A DNA stretch of 64,000 bases from [Ruminococcus] torques ATCC 27756 (GCF_000153925.1 NZ_DS264359.1:1-64000), one strand, 5' to 3'; positions 17,253 to 27,206 are shown, counted from the stretch's first letter. The notes: generated by a model not told the origin, from the letters alone. Made by a program: numbers and translations.

Positions 17253-17573
17253 ATGATTATTACGACAACACCTTCTATTGAGGGAAGAAGAATTGTAGAT
17301 TACAGAGGAATTGTTTTTGGCGAGGTTGTCTCAGGTGTGGATTTTGTCAGAGATCTGGCGGCGTCTTTCACGAATTTTTTTGGCGGAAGATCAGGCGGAT
17401 ACGAGGAAGAACTTGTGACGGCAAGACAGAATGCGCTTAACGAGATGGCTCAGCGGGCGGCATCGGCAGGAGCGAATGCTGTTGTGGGAGTTGACGTTGA
17501 TTATGAAGTTCTCGGGGCTGACGGAAATATGCTGATGGTGACAGTGAGCGGAACGGCAGTGGTTGTAGAGTAA
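17253..17573 (+). CDS. YbjQ/UPF0145 family protein
   Basis: A 106-residue YbjQ-family protein (formerly DUF74), a small pentamer-forming protein sometimes called a heavy-metal-binding domain. Family marks are the start [32 protein letters not shown] in the middle and the ARQNALNEM...[14 protein letters not shown] segment. AAGGGGAAAA precedes the ATG at 17253; an in-frame TTG at 17223 has no ribosome site. It is followed by a terminator. Its function is not established. Confidence 0.85.
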   Translation: MIITTTPSIEGRRIVDYRGIVFGEVVSGVDFVRDLAASFTNFFGGRSGGYEEELVTARQNALNEMAQRAASAGANAVVGVDVDYEVLGADGNMLMVTVSGTAVVVE

Positions 17574-17631
17574 ATCAATTTTTACAAGGCAGCAGGGTCA
17601 GAAAAAGATCAGGAATAGGATTTGGGAAAAG

Positions 17632-17662
17632 GATCATGGAGAAGCGTCTGCATGGTCTTTTT
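17632..17662 (+). terminator. Terminator after ybjQ
   Basis: GATCATG (17632-17638) pairs with CATGGTC (17651-17657), allowing one G-U pair, followed by six T. Confidence 0.65.
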
Positions 17663-17762
17663 TGCTTTCCGCTAAGAAATATAAAATCCCGGATATACAG
17701 AAGAGAGAATATGATGTAATATAGTATGGATATAGACTAAAGAAAAAGATAAAGGTGATTTT

Positions 17763-18746
17763 GTGAGAATCGGTAAAAAAAGTTCAAAAAGAGAGAAAAA
17801 GGCAATGTCTGTTTCGCTGTATGCGAACTTGATGTTTGTCGTAGTGGAGCTTGTAATGGCGATAGTGACAGGTTCACAGGCTGTTTTGCTGGATGGTGTA
17901 TATGACGGAATCGAATTCGTTATGCTTCTTCCGTCTATCTTTTTAATACCGCTTTTATATAAGCCGAGTAACGAGAAATATCCGTTTGGGCATATGCAGA
18001 TGGAGACTGTGTTTATCGTTGTAAAAGGAATAACAATGATCACTGTTACAGTCGGTTTGATCACGAACAGTATCAATATATTATTTCACGGCGGGCGGAC
18101 AGTTGATTTTGGAGTTGTAGCGTGGTTTGAGCTGTTTGCTTGTGTTCTTGGCATAATAGTGACATTTTATCTGAAGAGGAAAAACAAAGCGATGAATTCC
18201 CCTCTTATTACAGTAGAGATGCAGGGGTGGAAGATGGATAGTATGCTTTCCCTCGGAATGACAGCCGTATTTTTCCTTCCGGTTTTCCTTCCGTTTAAAG
18301 GAGTAGGTCAATTAACTCCGTATTTGGACCCGTTTATCACGATCGTGCTGTCTATGATCATGCTTCCGATCCCGGTTAAAACGGTGTTTACCGGAATCAG
18401 GGATCTGTTGTTGATCTCTCCCGAGGAGGAAACAGTATCAGAGATCAAGCAGACGGTGGAACCGATCATACAGGAAAGTAATTGTGTGGATATTTATTAT
18501 GACATTGTCAGAACGGGAAGAAAATTATGGATCAGCGCGTATATTAAATTGAACAAGGATGAGCTTTCCGTAAGGAAGTTTAAGATGCTGCAGACGAGAT
18601 GCATTGCCGCCTTAAGTGAAAAATATACGGATTTTTATTTTGAGCTTCTTCCTGAAATCGAGCTTGATATGGAAGAACTGGAAGAACTGCAGGAAAAGCA
18701 GGAAAAACAACAAATGGAAAATAAAAACGGGCGGGAGGATAAATAA
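17763..18746 (+). CDS. Cation diffusion facilitator family transporter
   Basis: A 327-residue membrane transporter of the cation diffusion facilitator family, which exchanges divalent metals for protons across the cytoplasmic membrane. About five or six spans occupy residues 20-215. The metal-site aspartates are visible in span 2 (LLDGVYDGIEF) and span 5 (MQGWKMDSML), the second being His-to-Lys altered relative to the common HxxxD pair. The cytoplasmic C-terminal domain (about 225-300) has the expected fold, and the tail is a Glu-rich coiled stretch. Translation starts at GTG 17763 after AAAGGTGA. The ApbE gene starts right at its stop. The ion is not predictable; the Lys substitution may narrow or change selectivity. 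Confidence 0.8.
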   Translation: MRIGKKSSKREKKAMSVSLYANLMFVVVELVMAIVTGSQAVLLDGVYDGIEFVMLLPSIFLIPLLYKPSNEKYPFGHMQMETVFIVVKGITMITVTVGLITNSINILFHGGRTVDFGVVAWFELFACVLGIIVTFYLKRKNKAMNSPLITVEMQGWKMDSMLSLGMTAVFFLPVFLPFKGVGQLTPYLDPFITIVLSMIMLPIPVKTVFTGIRDLLLISPEEETVSEIKQTVEPIIQESNCVDIYYDIVRTGRKLWISAYIKLNKDELSVRKFKMLQTRCIAALSEKYTDFYFELLPEIELDMEELEELQEKQEKQQMENKNGREDK

Positions 18747-19829
18747 TTGAAGAAAAAGAGAGGAATTCTATTCGGAGTCGTTTTTATTTGCGTATTGTTT
18801 TTTGTAATCGTATTTTTTGTGAGGAACAAAGAATCTGCCGAACCCGTCAGCAAAAGTGATTTTAAATTGAATACTGTTGTGACTGTTACAATTTATGATT
18901 TAGAAGAAAAAGAGAAAAAGCCGGATGACAAAGATAAAAGAAATGAAAAGGGAATACATAGAGAAGAAAAGGATGCGGAAGAGATTATAGATAAAGCGTT
19001 AAAGCTTTGTGACAAATATGAAAAGATATTCAGCCGTACGCTTCCTGAAAGTGAGATTTATGCGTTGAATCACGGAACGCTTCCGATGGAAGACGGATAT
19101 TATCTTTTATCCGAAGAGTGCGCGGCGTTGATCGAAAAGGGGTTGTATTATAGTGAACTTTCCGGTGGAGCGTTTGATATTACGATCGAACCTGTTTCTT
19201 CTTTATGGGATTTTACTTCAGGGGAAAAGATCGTGCCGGATGCAGAGACAATCGCGGAAAAGCAGGCATGTGTAGGCTATGAAGATGTGGAGCTTAAAGG
19301 AAATAAACTACGTTTTAAAAAAGAGGGAATGGGAATTGAGCTTGGAGCTGTCGCAAAAGGATATATTGCAGATAAAGTGAAAGAATATCTTGTATCGGAA
19401 GGTGTGAAAAGCGCAGTTATCGATCTTGGAGGAAATGTGTTATGTGTCGGAGAAAAACCGGATGGGAAGCCGTTTAAAATCGGAATCCAGAAGCCGTTTG
19501 CCGATCGGAGCGAAACAGTGTCAGCCGTAGAAATTGCAGGTACGTCTGTTGTTTCCTCAGGCATATATGAAAGATATTTTGAAAAAGACGGGAAACTGTA
19601 TCACCATATATTAGATCCGGCAACCGGATATCCGTATGAAAACGGACTCGTGTCCGTAACTGTTTTATCTGAAGAGTCGGCGGACGGTGACGGATTAAGT
19701 ACGGCATGTTTTGCGCTAGGATTAGAAAAAGGATTAGAACTGATCGAACAGACACCGGATACAGAAGCGATGTTTATAACAGAGGATGGAGAAATGCATT
19801 TTAGCAAAGGTTTTGTTTATTGTGGCTAA
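18747..19829 (+). CDS. apbE: FAD:protein FMN transferase (ApbE family)
   Basis: A 360-residue ApbE-type flavin transferase, which attaches FMN to Thr/Ser of membrane redox proteins such as Rnf or Nqr subunits. A membrane anchor at about 5-25 (no lipobox Cys) places it outside the membrane. Family motifs are SGGAFDITIEPVSSLWDF, GIELGAVAKGYIAD, SAVIDLGGNV and the C-terminal HHILDPATGYP followed by ADGLSTACFALG, where the Mg-binding Asp and Thr lie. The start is TTG at 18747, abutting the stop of the cation transporter, with GGGAGGATAA in front. A Lys/Glu-rich insertion near 50-75 is unusual. Substrate genes are not in the window. Confidence 0.9.
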   Translation: MKKKRGILFGVVFICVLFFVIVFFVRNKESAEPVSKSDFKLNTVVTVTIYDLEEKEKKPDDKDKRNEKGIHREEKDAEEIIDKALKLCDKYEKIFSRTLPESEIYALNHGTLPMEDGYYLLSEECAALIEKGLYYSELSGGAFDITIEPVSSLWDFTSGEKIVPDAETIAEKQACVGYEDVELKGNKLRFKKEGMGIELGAVAKGYIADKVKEYLVSEGVKSAVIDLGGNVLCVGEKPDGKPFKIGIQKPFADRSETVSAVEIAGTSVVSSGIYERYFEKDGKLYHHILDPATGYPYENGLVSVTVLSEESADGDGLSTACFALGLEKGLELIEQTPDTEAMFITEDGEMHFSKGFVYCG

Positions 19830-19890
19830 CGCTACTGTTTCACTTATAACCGGGCGCTCATCTCATACAGATGTCCGCCTGCATAAAAGA
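19826..19890 (+). repeat. Partial copy of the palindromic intergenic repeat
   Basis: The stretch GCTACTGTTTCACTTATAA...GGGCGCTCA...CATACAGATGTCCGCCTGCA closely matches the left-middle part of the element at 51200-51362 (GCTACTGTTTTACTCATAA...GGCGCTAAG...CATACAGATGTCCGCTTGCA). It lies between apbE and the M16C peptidase gene, in the same orientation. Confidence 0.7.
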
Positions 19891-19916
19891 AAAAGAGATA
19901 TGAAGGAGAGAAAAAA

Positions 19917-22856
19917 ATGAGTATATGTGATTTAAAGTCTTATGAAATTGTACAAAGCAGAGATTTATCTGATCTGAGTTCAAAAGGAACGCTTCTGCGT
20001 CATAAGAAGAGCGGAGCAAGAGTTCTTCTTATGGAAAATGATGATGAAAATAAAGTGTTTGCCATCGGTTTTCGTACACCGCCGTCAGACAGTACAGGAG
20101 TACCTCATATTATGGAGCATTCTGTATTGTGCGGATCAAGAGAGTTTCCGGTAAAAGATCCTTTTGTAGAGCTTGTAAAAGGATCGCTTAATACATTTTT
20201 AAATGCGATGACTTATCCTGACAAGACAGTTTATCCTGTAGCAAGCTGCAATGATAAAGACTTTCAGAATCTTATGCATGTCTACATGGACGCGGTATTT
20301 TATCCGAATATTTACGAGCAGGATAAAACGTTTCGTCAGGAAGGATGGAGTTATAAACTGGATGCACCGGATGAGGAATTGAAGTTGTCGGGAGTTGTAT
20401 ACAATGAGATGAAAGGTGCGTTTTCTTCACCTGAAGGGGTGCTTGACCGGGTGATTTTGAATTCTCTGTTTCCGGATACATCGTATGCAAATGAATCCGG
20501 CGGCGATCCGGAAGTGATCCCTGATCTGACGTATGAACAGTTTCTTGATTTCCACAGGAAATATTATCATCCGTCAAACAGCTATATTTATCTGTATGGC
20601 GATATGGATATGGAAGAAAAACTGAACTGGCTTGATGAAAAGTATTTGTCTGATTTTGATGAGATTGAGGTTGATTCGGAGATTAAGTATCAGAAGCCGT
20701 TTTCACAAATGCAGGAGATTGTTCAGGAATATTCTATAGCAAGCGATGAAAGCGAAGCGGATAACACTTATCTTTCTTATAATAAAGTGATCGGAACTTC
20801 CTTAGATGAAAAGCTCTATCTTGCATTTCAGATTTTAGATTATGCGCTTTTGTCTGCTCCGGGAGCGCCGCTGAAAAAAGCGCTTCTTGATGCGGGAATC
20901 GGAAAAGATATTATGGGATCATATGATAATGGAGTTTATCAGCCGATTTTTTCTGTTATTTCTAAAAATGCAAATATGGAGCAGAAGGAAGCGTTTGTGG
21001 AAGTGATTGAAAATACGCTGCGAAATATTGCAGAAGGCGGAATTGATAAAAAAGCATTGCAGGCTGGACTGAATTATTATGAGTTCCGTTTCAGAGAGGC
21101 GGACTTCGGAAGTTATCCGAGAGGATTGATGTACGGACTTCAGTTGTTCGATAGCTGGCTTTATGATGAAGAAAAACCGTTTATCCATATGGAGGCGATT
21201 CCGACATTTGAGTTTTTGAAAAGTCAGATCGAAACAGGTTATTTTGAGCAGTTGATCCGAGATTATCTTTTGGAGAATCCGCACGGGGCGATCGTAATCA
21301 TCCGACCGGAGAAGGGAAGGACTGCGAGAATGGATCGGGAGCTTGCAGAGAAACTGCAGGCGTATAAAGAAAGTCTGTCCGAAGAAGAGATTGAGAAACT
21401 TGTGCAGGATACAAAAGATCTGGAAGCGTATCAGGAAGAAGAATCTGCGCCGGAAGATCTGGCGAAGATTCCGGTGCTTAGAAGAGAAGATATTTCCCCG
21501 GAAATCGCGCCTGTCTATAATACAGAGATGGAGATCGACTCAGTGAAAACGATCTATCATAATGTTGAGACAAACGGAATCGGGTATGTAACGCTTCTGT
21601 TCGATCTTTCTGCGGTCAAGGAAGAAGATCTTCCGTATGTCGGCATTTTGCAAAGTGTCCTCGGCATTATCGATACAGAGAATTACGAGTATGGAGAGTT
21701 GTTTAATGAGATCAATATCCATACAGGCGGAATCGGAACGTCGCTTGAATTATATGCAGATGCGCAGAAAGTAAAGGAAAAGGAATTCAAAGCGACATTT
21801 GAAATGAAAGGAAAATCACTGTATCCGAAGATGGACGTTCTTTTCTCTATGATGCGGGAAATACTGACTTGTTCTAAGCTTGACGATGAGAAACGCTTAA
21901 AAGAGATTCTTGCGATGCTCAAATCACGCCTTAGTATGTCGTTCTTGTCATCGGGACATACAACTGCCGCTTTGCGTGCGTTGTCATATACATCGCCTCT
22001 TGCAAAATTTAAAGACGATACAGACGGAATCGAATTTTACGAAGTAGTAAAAGAAATCGAAGAAAACTTTGACGACCATAAAGAAGAATTGATCTGTCGG
22101 TTAAAAGCAATTTCAAAACAGATCTTTTGCGCAGATAATATGATGGTCAGCTATACTTCGGCAAAAGAAGGACTTGCCTATATGGAAAATGCATTTGCGG
22201 CTGTATCAAAACAGCTAAACGACGCAGATGTGGTACAAACAGAAGCGAAAGAAAACAGATGCATCATTCATTGTAAAAAAAGAAACGAAGGATTTAAAAC
22301 ATCTTCAAAAGTACAGTACGTTGCAAGAGTCGGCAATTTCATTGACGGCGGAGAAGAATATACAGGAGCGCTTCAGATCTTGAAAGTGATTTTAAGCTAC
22401 GATTATTTGTGGCAGAATGTCCGTGTGAAAGGCGGAGCTTATGGATGTATGAGTAATTTTAACCGGATCGGAGAAGGTTATCTGATCTCGTACCGCGATC
22501 CGAATCTTGAGAAAACGATGGAGATTTACGAAGGCGTTGTAGATTATCTTGAAAACTTTAATGTAGACGACAGAGATATGAATAAATTTATTATCGGAAC
22601 GATCAGTAATATCGACCGCCCGATGAATCCTGCCGCAAAAGGAAGCCGTTCTATGAACCTGTATATGAGCCGCGTGACAGAGGAAATGATCCGCCGGGAA
22701 AGAGAGCAGATCCTTTCGGCAGATCAAAAAGATATCCGAGCGCTTGCAAAAATATTAAAAGCGGTGCTTGACGCAGATCAGATCTGCGTGATCGGAAGCG
22801 AGGAAAAGATCGAAGAACAAAAAGAGATGTTTATGGAGATCAGAACATTAAGCTAA
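19917..22856 (+). CDS. M16C metallopeptidase (PreP/insulinase-like)
   Basis: A 979-residue zinc peptidase of the M16C (presequence protease) family, which degrades small unfolded peptides inside a closed chamber. The inverted zinc motif HIMEH lies near residue 62-66 (GVPHIMEHSVLCGS) and the distal Glu in YNEMKGAFS near 160. The C-terminal half-domain keeps NVRVKGGAYGCMSNF, the substrate-binding YR-type region. Full length for the family, without a signal peptide, so cytosolic. AAGGAGAG precedes the ATG. It stands alone, followed by 184 purine-rich bases before era in which I see no gene. Confidence 0.9.
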   Translation: MSICDLKSYEIVQSRDLSDLSSKGTLLRHKKSGARVLLMENDDENKVFAIGFRTPPSDSTGVPHIMEHSVLCGSREFPVKDPFVELVKGSLNTFLNAMTYPDKTVYPVASCNDKDFQNLMHVYMDAVFYPNIYEQDKTFRQEGWSYKLDAPDEELKLSGVVYNEMKGAFSSPEGVLDRVILNSLFPDTSYANESGGDPEVIPDLTYEQFLDFHRKYYHPSNSYIYLYGDMDMEEKLNWLDEKYLSDFDEIEVDSEIKYQKPFSQMQEIVQEYSIASDESEADNTYLSYNKVIGTSLDEKLYLAFQILDYALLSAPGAPLKKALLDAGIGKDIMGSYDNGVYQPIFSVISKNANMEQKEAFVEVIENTLRNIAEGGIDKKALQAGLNYYEFRFREADFGSYPRGLMYGLQLFDSWLYDEEKPFIHMEAIPTFEFLKSQIETGYFEQLIRDYLLENPHGAIVIIRPEKGRTARMDRELAEKLQAYKESLSEEEIEKLVQDTKDLEAYQEEESAPEDLAKIPVLRREDISPEIAPVYNTEMEIDSVKTIYHNVETNGIGYVTLLFDLSAVKEEDLPYVGILQSVLGIIDTENYEYGELFNEINIHTGGIGTSLELYADAQKVKEKEFKATFEMKGKSLYPKMDVLFSMMREILTCSKLDDEKRLKEILAMLKSRLSMSFLSSGHTTAALRALSYTSPLAKFKDDTDGIEFYEVVKEIEENFDDHKEELICRLKAISKQIFCADNMMVSYTSAKEGLAYMENAFAAVSKQLNDADVVQTEAKENRCIIHCKKRNEGFKTSSKVQYVARVGNFIDGGEEYTGALQILKVILSYDYLWQNVRVKGGAYGCMSNFNRIGEGYLISYRDPNLEKTMEIYEGVVDYLENFNVDDRDMNKFIIGTISNIDRPMNPAAKGSRSMNLYMSRVTEEMIRREREQILSADQKDIRALAKILKAVLDADQICVIGSEEKIEEQKEMFMEIRTLS

Positions 22857-23040
22857 GAAGTATGACAGAACAGCGAAAAAGAGAATGATGAAGCGGTCGG
22901 ATGACCGGATAAAGGAAATACAAGGAAAACGAAGAAGATAAGATTAAAAACAATAAGGAAGATAAAGAGAAGCGCAGAAGGCTTGCAGTGAGAATAAAAA
23001 GATAGGATGAGAAAGAGTAAGCGCGGGAAAGGATATTGAT

Positions 23041-23937
23041 ATGAGAGAAGATTTTAAATCAGGGTTTGTAACTTTGATCGGAAGACCGAACGTAGGAAAG
23101 TCAACATTAATGAATCATTTGATCGGACAAAAGATCGCGATTACATCGAATAAACCGCAGACGACGAGAAATCGTATCCAGACGGTTTTAACGACAGAGG
23201 AAGGCCAGATTGTTTTTGTGGATACTCCGGGTATCCACAAAGCAAAAAATAAGCTTGGAGAATATATGGTAAATATTGCAGAGCGTTCTTTGAACGAAGT
23301 TGACGTTGTGCTTTGGCTTGTCGAGCCGTCTGCTTTTATCGGGGCAGGAGACCGTCATATTATCGAACAGCTTAAGAAAGTGAAAACTCCGGTTATTCTT
23401 GTTATTAATAAGATTGATATGGTGAAAAAAGAAGAGATACTGACATTTATCGATGCATACAGAAAAGAATATGATTTTGCAGAGATCGTGCCTGTATCGG
23501 CAAGATCGGGAGATAATACAGATGAGCTTATAAAAGTGATTTTAAAATATCTGCCGTACGGACCGCAGTTTTACGATGAAGATACTGTCACAGATCAGCC
23601 GGAACGTCAGATCGTGGCAGAACTGATCAGGGAAAAAGCGCTTCACTGTCTGAATGAAGAAATTCCTCACGGAATCGCGGTGGCGATCGATCGGATGAAG
23701 GCAGAACGAAGAGTAATGCATATCGACGCGACGATCATATGTGAAAGAGATTCTCATAAAGGAATTATTATCGGAAAACAGGGAAGTATGCTGAAAAAGA
23801 TCGGCAGTACCGCGCGTTACGAGATCGAGAGAATGCTCGGATGTAAAGTGAATTTGAAACTGTGGGTAAAAGTACAGAAAAACTGGCGCGACAGCGATTA
23901 TCTTATGAAAAATTTCGGATACAGAGAGGACGAGTAA
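23041..23937 (+). CDS. era: GTPase Era
   Basis: A 298-residue Era GTPase, an essential factor for 16S rRNA 3'-end maturation and 30S assembly. The G1 P-loop GRPNVGKS (14-21), the G2 region with TRNRIQTV, G3 DTPG, G4 NKID and G5 SARSG are all present. The C-terminal KH domain includes GIIIGKQGSMLKKIG. In related bacteria era is followed by yqzL and recO; here a mobile element separates them. Confidence 0.97.
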   Translation: MREDFKSGFVTLIGRPNVGKSTLMNHLIGQKIAITSNKPQTTRNRIQTVLTTEEGQIVFVDTPGIHKAKNKLGEYMVNIAERSLNEVDVVLWLVEPSAFIGAGDRHIIEQLKKVKTPVILVINKIDMVKKEEILTFIDAYRKEYDFAEIVPVSARSGDNTDELIKVILKYLPYGPQFYDEDTVTDQPERQIVAELIREKALHCLNEEIPHGIAVAIDRMKAERRVMHIDATIICERDSHKGIIIGKQGSMLKKIGSTARYEIERMLGCKVNLKLWVKVQKNWRDSDYLMKNFGYREDE

Positions 23938-23962
23938 TATCAACGCAGCGGTGATCGCATCG

Positions 23963-24010
23963 AAAAATTTTCTATAACAAAAATTTTCTACAACAAAAAT
24001 TTTCTATAAA
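23963..24010 (+). repeat. Three 16-bp tandem repeats at the left junction of the mobile element
   Basis: AAAAATTTTCTATAAC, AAAAATTTTCTACAAC and AAAAATTTTCTATAAA follow each other without gaps. They lie between the era stop and the presumed left end of the element, in the A+T-rich kind of sequence that Tn916-type integrases favour. Confidence 0.85.
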
Positions 24011-24048
24011 TTATATATATCTTTTTAACTATCTTTTTATATCTTCTT

Positions 24049-24097
24049 AAATGTCCGCAAAGCCTTATTTTATCGGCTCTACGGGCATTTTGCTTTT
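24049..24097 (+). terminator. Terminator-like hairpin downstream of era
   Basis: AAATGTCCG...AGCC pairs with GGCT...CGGGCATTT in two stacked stems, followed by TTGCTTTTG. It probably ends transcripts leaving era, and would cut recO off from the era transcript. Whether it belongs to the element or the host is not clear. Confidence 0.6.
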
Positions 24098-24172
24098 GTG
24101 GTAAACCTCACATATCTAGGTCTATCTTCTTATATTTTCGCTATCAAGCGTGGTTAAAATCGTGGTAAATAC
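24098..24172. other. Left-end Int arm-type binding sites
   Basis: GTGGTAAAC (24098-24106), GTGGTTAAAA (24150-24159) and GTGGTAAAT (24162-24170). Tn916 Int binds such DR2 repeats through its N-terminal domain. They lie just beyond the int stop codon, as in Tn916. Confidence 0.6.
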
Positions 24173-24174
24173 TT

Positions 24175-25368
24175 CTATGCGATTAAACGCTGAACCTCTG
24201 ATTTTGCAGTATCTATGGACGCATGAGCATACCAGTTCATTGTGATACTGATATTTGAATGTCCCATGATATACTGTAAATCTTTCGGGTTCATGTTCTT
24301 GCTTGCCAATCTTGTGCAGAATGTATGGCGTAGCGTATGCGGTGTGATATGTGGCAAAGGGTTATCCTTATGGTGCTTGTTGTATTTCTTTACCATACGG
24401 ACAAAAAGCATATTGTAATCAATCGCAACTTTGGGCTTGCCTTTCTGATTGACAAATAGGAAGTTGCCCCGTCCATCTATCACAAATGGTTCTGCCTTTG
24501 GGCGTTTCTTCATAACCCGTTGAAATGCCTGTATCGTTTCTCTGCTTAATGGTACTTGCCTTATTCCGCTTTTCGTCTTAGGCGTTTCAATATAATAGCC
24601 TTGTTCCTTGCTCTTTAGTAACTGGTGGTCGATAATCACAACTTCATTCTTGAAATCAATATCGGCTACTGTCAGTCCGCACAGTTCCGAGATACGAAGT
24701 CCTGTCTTTAACAGTATCAGCACATCATCATAATACTTGTGATACACATTGTCCGTCTTGATGAATGAGAGTAAGGCTTGTTCCTGTTCCTCTGTCAATG
24801 CGACTTTCTCTTTGGTATCATTTTCTAGGACTTCACTCAACTTGAAATCAAAAGGGTTTTTCCTTACACAATCGTCTTGTATGGCGATATAGAATGACGC
24901 TTTTAACGAGCGTTTATGGTTGTTAATGGTGTTATAGGAAAAGCCTTTGTCTTTCATGCGTAACGCCCATTCCTTAGCGTCAGAGGGTTTTATCGTATCA
25001 ATGCTCCTAGCACCTAACTTGTCCTCTTTCAATAACCGCATGAGCTGTTCCCGTTGTTTCTGTGTGCTTTTCTTCACGTTTGCCCTCTGTGCGTTCTGTT
25101 TGGCGTAGAGTTGGCAAAGCGTCATTTTCTTGCCTGTGCTGTCGATACCGTCCTCAATATCCCGTCTTATCTGCTGTTCCAGTTCACGAAGTGAGGGTTT
25201 TTCCCGTTTTCCCTTTGGTGTCGGGTCTGTGGGTGTCAATCTCCAAGCATACACATATTTTGTGTTTCCAAATGCGTCCACATATTTATATAAGTATTTT
25301 CCGTCTGTTCGTTGGCTCTCTCCAGTATGCAAGATACGTCCTTTGCTATCCCGTCTTTTTTCTTTCAT
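24175..25368 (-). CDS. int: Tn916-type tyrosine recombinase (integrase)
   Basis: A 397-residue integrase close to Tn916 Int (405 residues). The N-terminal arm-binding domain begins EKRRDSKGRILHTGESQR and has YLYKYVDAFGNTKYVYAW. The core-binding domain covers about 90-170. The catalytic domain shows TGLRISELCGLT (first Arg), HTLRHTFCTRLA (His-x-x-Arg) and MGHSNISITMNWYAH with the nucleophilic Tyr. All catalytic residues are present. It performs integration and, with Xis, excision. It lies 78 bases downstream of xis on the same strand and reads toward the left end of the element. Confidence 0.95.
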   Translation of the reverse strand: MKEKRRDSKGRILHTGESQRTDGKYLYKYVDAFGNTKYVYAWRLTPTDPTPKGKREKPSLRELEQQIRRDIEDGIDSTGKKMTLCQLYAKQNAQRANVKKSTQKQREQLMRLLKEDKLGARSIDTIKPSDAKEWALRMKDKGFSYNTINNHKRSLKASFYIAIQDDCVRKNPFDFKLSEVLENDTKEKVALTEEQEQALLSFIKTDNVYHKYYDDVLILLKTGLRISELCGLTVADIDFKNEVVIIDHQLLKSKEQGYYIETPKTKSGIRQVPLSRETIQAFQRVMKKRPKAEPFVIDGRGNFLFVNQKGKPKVAIDYNMLFVRMVKKYNKHHKDNPLPHITPHTLRHTFCTRLASKNMNPKDLQYIMGHSNISITMNWYAHASIDTAKSEVQRLIA

Positions 25369-25446
25369 GGTGTCTGCTCCTTTCCTTATTGGAAAGAGCC
25401 TTGATATGACTTGTGTTTATCATAACACATACAAGGCTCATTTGCA

Positions 25447-25650
25447 TTAGATTGCGTCCAATTTGTCAATGACCTTTTCAAACTGTCGGCGTTTAATCTG
25501 TATGCGGTTGCCATTCATAATGAGCCAGCCAGCGTCCTTGTTTTCCTCTGCTAAGCGTCTTAACTTGTTTTCTCCGATACGGAAATACTTTGACGCTTCT
25601 TCAATGGTAAGGGTGTATTTTTCCCATACGGGAATATCGTTGTTATTCAT
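25447..25650 (-). CDS. xis: Tn916-type excisionase
   Basis: A 67-residue winged-helix DNA-bending protein nearly identical in pattern to Tn916 Xis: [18 protein letters not shown], then [16 protein letters not shown] and [14 protein letters not shown]. It directs Int toward excision. Its start codon touches the stop of the relaxase gene, so the two are probably co-transcribed. Confidence 0.93.
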   Translation of the reverse strand: MNNNDIPVWEKYTLTIEEASKYFRIGENKLRRLAEENKDAGWLIMNGNRIQIKRRQFEKVIDKLDAI

Positions 25651-26748
25651 CAGATACCCCCTTTCCCATGTTTCGTGTCATACTGGATATAGGGGATAAG
25701 GTCGGTGCGGTTTATCCTCTGTAAATGGGCGGTTAATTTACTGGAAAGGGAATTGCTGTATCTTGCCTTATCAAGCATAGTTCCCACTTTTTCCAGTCCG
25801 CCTAATGCGTCATGTTCTTCCAAGAAGTAAAAACTTTTGACAGCGGAAATCACGCCACCCTCTGTGAGCCATTGCTGTGTTTCTTCAAGGGAATTTTGCT
25901 GTTTTGGTACTTGCAGTTTTAAGACTTCCACAGCCCCTAAAAAGCGTTCCCAAAACCGACAAGTTTTCCATCTGCTCTTATTACTTTCGTTTCTGTTTGG
26001 TACGACAAAGCGTAGGTTGTTTGCCAATAGACCGAAAGCCAGTTCTCCAAGTTCCAGCGGTCTTTCCTTGAATGTCATGGCAAAAGCATGAGCCTTATCA
26101 TCACGCAGTTGCATTTCTGTCCGTTTCCAACTGCCGACTTCCTCAAGCGTCTTATTATGTTTTGAACAGACTTCCTTATCCTTATCATAAAAGCGGTAGG
26201 ACAATCCCGATTTACCAGCACCGATATAAACAGTCTTTGCGGTGTCGAAATCATCAAACTTGCTTTCGTCAAAGTGGTAGCCCTCACTATTCGAGATAAA
26301 TTCCTCTTTTTCGCATTTCTTCTTTATCTGCTCTATGGTAAAAAATGGCTTTTCGTTTTTATCATCAATGGCAATATCAAGCCTTGTGAAGTGGAAGTTA
26401 TCCTGTCCGTATCTTCGCTCACAATGTTTGAACATATCCCCAAAAGTACAATTCCTACTGTCGAGAATACGGAAAATATCATCACACCCTCTGCCGGTCA
26501 TAACAAGATAACAGCCTAACCCTTGTGGGTTATCCTCTGTTTTTCTTGCGTCGCCCGATACATAAATATCTCCAATCTGCCAGCGTGCTTGATAGGTTTT
26601 GTATTTAATGCTTGCCGGATAGACATTGAAAATGTCAGTCGGTAAACCTAAAATGTGCATGATGACATCTTCAGCAGTTGCCGTTTCAAATACAATGCTG
26701 ATGTAATCAATCTTAACGGATAAATTTTTGTGTGTAGTTATAGTGCAT
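25650..26748 (-). CDS. mobT: MobT/NicK-type relaxase (Rep_trans), apparently frameshifted near the N-terminus
   Basis: A PF02486-type (replication initiation factor) protein, the family of Tn916 Orf20, ICEBs1 NicK and MobT of mobilizable elements, which nick oriT for transfer. The main frame gives 336 residues from ATG 26660: [14 protein letters not shown], then [10 protein letters not shown] (two-Asp metal site), YRFYDKDKE and [13 protein letters not shown], where the catalytic Tyr and Glu are expected. The same frame is open a further 87 bases upstream and encodes [20 protein letters not shown], which matches the conserved start of the family but has no usual start codon. A good ATG (26748-26746) with AAAGGAG in front reads in another frame and joins the main frame if one A of an A5 run (minus strand; 26725-26729) is removed. 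So the gene is either inactivated at its start, made by slippage or started unusually. Confidence 0.8.
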
Positions 26749-26760
26749 TACTCCTTTCGT

Positions 26761-27206
26761 ATGTCCCGTTTTTTGCGGGGTAAAAATTGTGTTTTTTCCT
26801 TTATTTATCACAGTTTCTAGGTACTATGACATGTATGCGCAGGGCGGTGTTACATATACGCCCTTTACGAGCGCCTAAAGGCGTTCCCTTTCTTCCTGTG
26901 TCTGTTCCGTTCTTAACGCTCACGAGCCTTGAGAGGCTCGTGGCTAAACGAAACAGCCCCAGTCAGAAACCCTATTTTTAGTCTGATAGTCCATGCTCAT
27001 TCATGCTATCAAAGTGAAAACATCTCTTATATATGCTTACTCAAGTGTGTGATTGACCCTAGCGTGCTTAATCACTCTGTCTGATAAGATAATAACGCCA
27101 CTAGAATTACTTGTCAAGAAGTTTCGATTGACTTTTCGATATATATTAAGTATGATATGCTTATAAATGACAATAAAAGCAACGAAAGGAGCGGTTATAC
27201 TAAGTT
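26761..27206. other. Noncoding region with inverted repeats; oriT/control candidate
   Basis: About 450 bases between the divergent relaxase and XRE genes. Three inverted repeats stand out: AGGGCG/CGCCCT (26841-26864), CGCCTAAAGGCG (26872-26883) and CACGAGCC-TTGAGA-GGCTCGTG (26921-26942). In related elements oriT and the control promoters lie next to the relaxase gene, so this is the best place for oriT. No nick-site consensus was recognised. Confidence 0.4.
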
